Shown: positions 63,101-64,000 of the stretch, piece after piece | How positions within the stretch are numbered: the stretch's first letter is position 1 | Layout: the number at the start of each line of letters is the position of its first letter | Origin: Fischerella sp. JS2 | GTDB lineage: Bacteria > Cyanobacteriota > Cyanobacteriia > Cyanobacteriales > Nostocaceae | Length of the DNA stretch: 64,000 bases | Direction of reading: 5' to 3' | NCBI RefSeq assembly: GCF_032393985.1 | Contig: NZ_CP135918.1 | Coordinates: forward strand, 1,302,001-1,366,000 | Made by a program: the position numbers and the translations under genes | The notes under the pieces: generated by a model | Database searches by the model: none | Told to the model about the DNA's origin: nothing | Seen by the model: only the letters and a program-made list of their open reading frames with translations

Positions 63101-63292
63101 TGTCGTAACGGTGTTTTCTACTACTTCCGCACTAGCACCAACATAGTTAGCAGTAACTTGGATTTGAGTAGGACTAATTTCTGGATACTGCTCTGTCGGT
63201 AAAGTAGGAATGCTAATAGCCCCTACTATCAAAATGATGATAGCGCAGACACTGGTAAAAACAGGTCGCCTGATAAAGAAGTCAACAAACAT
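60119..63292 (-). CDS. RND efflux permease, HAE-1 (AcrB/MexB) family
   Basis: 1057 residues. Inner-membrane proton-driven pump that expels hydrophobic drugs through an adaptor and an outer-membrane channel. N-terminal MFVDFFIRRPVFTSVCAIIILIVGAISIPTLPTEQYPEISP is the family opening. Helix 4 holds the proton-relay Asp pair in GMVVDDAIVVVEDI near 405-418. Two large periplasmic loops (about 45-335 and 565-870) and 12 helices follow the family order, e.g. GLASKNAILIVEFANQL near the C-terminus. The stop is at 60119. Its adaptor gene lies upstream on the same strand, 170 bp away, and the pair is probably co-transcribed. A TolC-like channel is not seen in the window. Confidence 0.96.
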   Translation of the reverse strand: MFVDFFIRRPVFTSVCAIIILIVGAISIPTLPTEQYPEISPTQIQVTANYVGASAEVVENTVTTILERQINGVEGMKYMTSSSSNNGTSTITVTFDASRDADIAAVDVQNRVSLAEPQLPEPVTQTGVTVSKQSNNIVLAMGLYSEKGEYDTVFLSNYADLYISDALKRVKGVSEARIFGERRYAMRLWLDPNRLASRNLTAQDVIDALNEQNLQVGAGQIGQQPSPPGQMYQIDLRAISRLTDASEFEDIVIKTSQDGSLIKLKDVGRAELGAENYSTFLRFRGQEGVGIGIFTTPGSNVLDVAKAVKAEMAVLAEKFPPGMEYQVAFDTTSFVEASLSEVLFTLLLAIALVILVIFIFLQDWRTTLIPIITIPLALIGTFAFVKAFNFSINTLTLFGLTLATGMVVDDAIVVVEDISRLIQQEGMTPRQAASAAMHELFGAVIATSLVLMAVFVPVAFFPGATGQIYKQFALTIAFSIAISTFLAVTLTPSLSGLLLRRRPRQRGFLGWVFGKFNSFQNSMRRGYEWSLNRLVRIKAIVIGLFILSLGLTAWLYTSVPTSFLPDEDQGYFITIVQGPEGVSLNYTSKVMQQAEEEILKLPEVTGTFAVGGFSFSGSTANNGVIFTTLKPWHERSQSAQQIIGSLMGKLSGITEARVLPVNPPTIRGLGSFSGFQFQLQDRAGNNDLATMLQVMGQLLERANQEPDLQKPVYTTFAANTPQILIEVDRSRAKALQVDVDEVFNTLQNYLGSRYVNDFNFERRTYRVYVQADAQFRSNPEDIGKLYVRSANDQMIPLSDLVKLTPTTGAQTINHYNLFRSIEINGSAAPGKSSGQAIQAMENVAQQVLPTSFGYEWSGIALEEKTSGGQAPIIFGLGLVFVFLVLAAQYENYVDPLIILLSVPLAIFGALSAQSLRGLDNDIFCQVGLVMLIGLASKNAILIVEFANQLHEQGMPITKAAVQAAQERLRPILMTALSTLLGIFPLAIATGAGAGSRQSLGTAVFGGMLVATFLSLFIVPILYIVIGNLRDRFLKRRPPQQPPHHLEEDGRVTTEIYR

Positions 63293-63460
63293 AGGTTCAG
63301 GGATTGGGGATCGGGGAGTATGTTTCAGTTATCAGTTATCAGCGATCAAATTCCATTGATCACTGCTGCTGATACTGTAGCCTGCGGCAAGCCGCTACGC
63401 GTCTACACTGATTTATAACCACTAACTACTAACAACCAACAACCAACAAATAACCAATTC

Positions 63461-64000
63461 TTATTGAGATTCTGGTGTTATGGGGACTCCATCTTTAAGG
63501 TTGAGTAATCCTGAAACAATAATTCTTTCTCCTGGTTCTAATCCTTCCAATACTTGATAGTTATTACCCTTGATATTGCCTAATTCAACACGCTTTTGTT
63601 TAGCTACTAGTTGGGTTTTACCTTCGGGTGATTTTTGTGTTTGCTCTACAAAGACAAAGTTTTGCCCAGCTATACGAGCCACTGCTGTGGTAGGGATAAC
63701 TACTCCTGAACGTTGGCTAAATATGACTCTGGCTCGAACATATTCATCGGCTCTAAGTAGATTTTTTTCATTGTCATATAGTGCTTTAATTTGGATCATC
63801 CGATTTTCATTCGCTTTAGGAGAGATAAAAAATACACGACTAGTACCAATAGTCCGACCTTGTGCATCAATAAGTTCTACTGGCGTTCCATTACGCAATT
63901 GAGATGCACGTTCAACTGGTACAGATATGTTAATTTCTAATGGTCGATTTTGAGTAACAGTAGCTAATTGTGTGGACGTATTGACAAAATCACCTACTTT
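63461..64000 (-). CDS. RND membrane fusion protein (HlyD/AcrA family), 5' end outside the window
   Basis: The periplasmic adaptor of the pump encoded at 60119-63292. The frame stays open to the window edge: it begins in the window with KVGDFVNTSTQLATVTQN, a lipoyl-domain border, then LEINISVPVERASQLRNGTPVELIDAQG (beta-barrel) and ends with the MP domain (VIPTTAVARIAGQNFVFV, VLEGLEPGERIIVSGLLNLKDG). About 180 codons are visible; a full protein has 350-480. The TTG at 63898 is internal, not a start. Confidence 0.93.
   Translation of the reverse strand, partial: KVGDFVNTSTQLATVTQNRPLEINISVPVERASQLRNGTPVELIDAQGRTIGTSRVFFISPKANENRMIQIKALYDNEKNLLRADEYVRARVIFSQRSGVVIPTTAVARIAGQNFVFVEQTQKSPEGKTQLVAKQKRVELGNIKGNNYQVLEGLEPGERIIVSGLLNLKDGVPITPESQ

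Noticed and set aside
1-64000. tRNA, rRNA and CRISPR arrays
   Set aside because: Read through both strands for cloverleaf-type arms, rRNA signatures and regularly spaced 25-40 bp repeats; none were found by eye.

Overview
The window reads as chromosomal DNA of a filamentous, probably heterocyst-forming cyanobacterium (Nostocales-like). The evidence is frequent GCGATCGC (HIP1) octamers, a plastid-type NdhK subunit, STAND/WD40 and Ser/Thr-kinase/WD40 proteins, short tandem heptanucleotide arrays, cyanobacterial IS1 and IS630 elements, and a PUFA-synthase/heterocyst-glycolipid-like polyketide locus. No rRNA, tRNA or CRISPR array was recognised.

Layout. 0.2-4.4 kb: two peptidoglycan-binding cell-wall hydrolases (M15-like peptidase, Amidase_3) and an SGNH hydrolase. 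4.9-8.7 kb: a large NB-ARC/14-blade WD40 protein whose gene has absorbed several intergenic-type repeats in frame. 9.1-15.4 kb: a protein-quality-control island (dnaK, two hsp20 genes, ftsH and a small membrane protein). 15.6-16.9 kb: an AhpD-like protein divergent from a TetR regulator with two copies of a palindromic operator between them. 17-25.7 kb: a small conserved protein, a secreted metzincin-like protease, a frameshifted HNH nuclease with a small partner, a decayed kinase/WD40 gene, an isolated ndhK paralogue, a DUF4336 protein and a TIGR00725/LOG-like protein. 26-31.1 kb: a decayed secreted-protein gene hit by an IS1 element (8-bp target duplication visible), a sulfotransferase and an IS630 element.

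31.3-54 kb is the most interesting part. On the minus strand lies a tightly coupled operon (51865 down to 36125): NMO-NMO-KS-AT-ACP-ACP, KR-DH, KS-AT-DH-phosphopantetheinyl transferase (split by a one-base frameshift), a free ACP and an alkaline-phosphatase-superfamily enzyme. Downstream on the same strand are an M50-like/HlyD membrane protein with lost protease residues, a 176-residue protein with a repeated motif and an exported alpha/beta hydrolase. Divergent from the operon is cysC (APS kinase) with a TPR gene, and a PAPS-type sulfotransferase lies 7 kb beyond the other end. A working hypothesis is a complex lipid or polyketide, possibly sulfated, made and exported by these genes; the product is unknown.

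54-64 kb: a response-regulator/thioredoxin-reductase-like fusion lacking CxxC motifs, a 23-copy heptanucleotide array, a VOC protein, a Nif11-type leader peptide without a Gly-Gly site, a double ABM-domain protein, a CPA2 cation/proton antiporter and an RND efflux pump (permease plus a membrane fusion protein cut by the window edge).

A notable theme is decay: at least four genes are broken by frameshifts or stops (HNH nuclease, kinase, secreted protein, KS-AT-DH-PPTase), and both transposases are split at runs of seven A.
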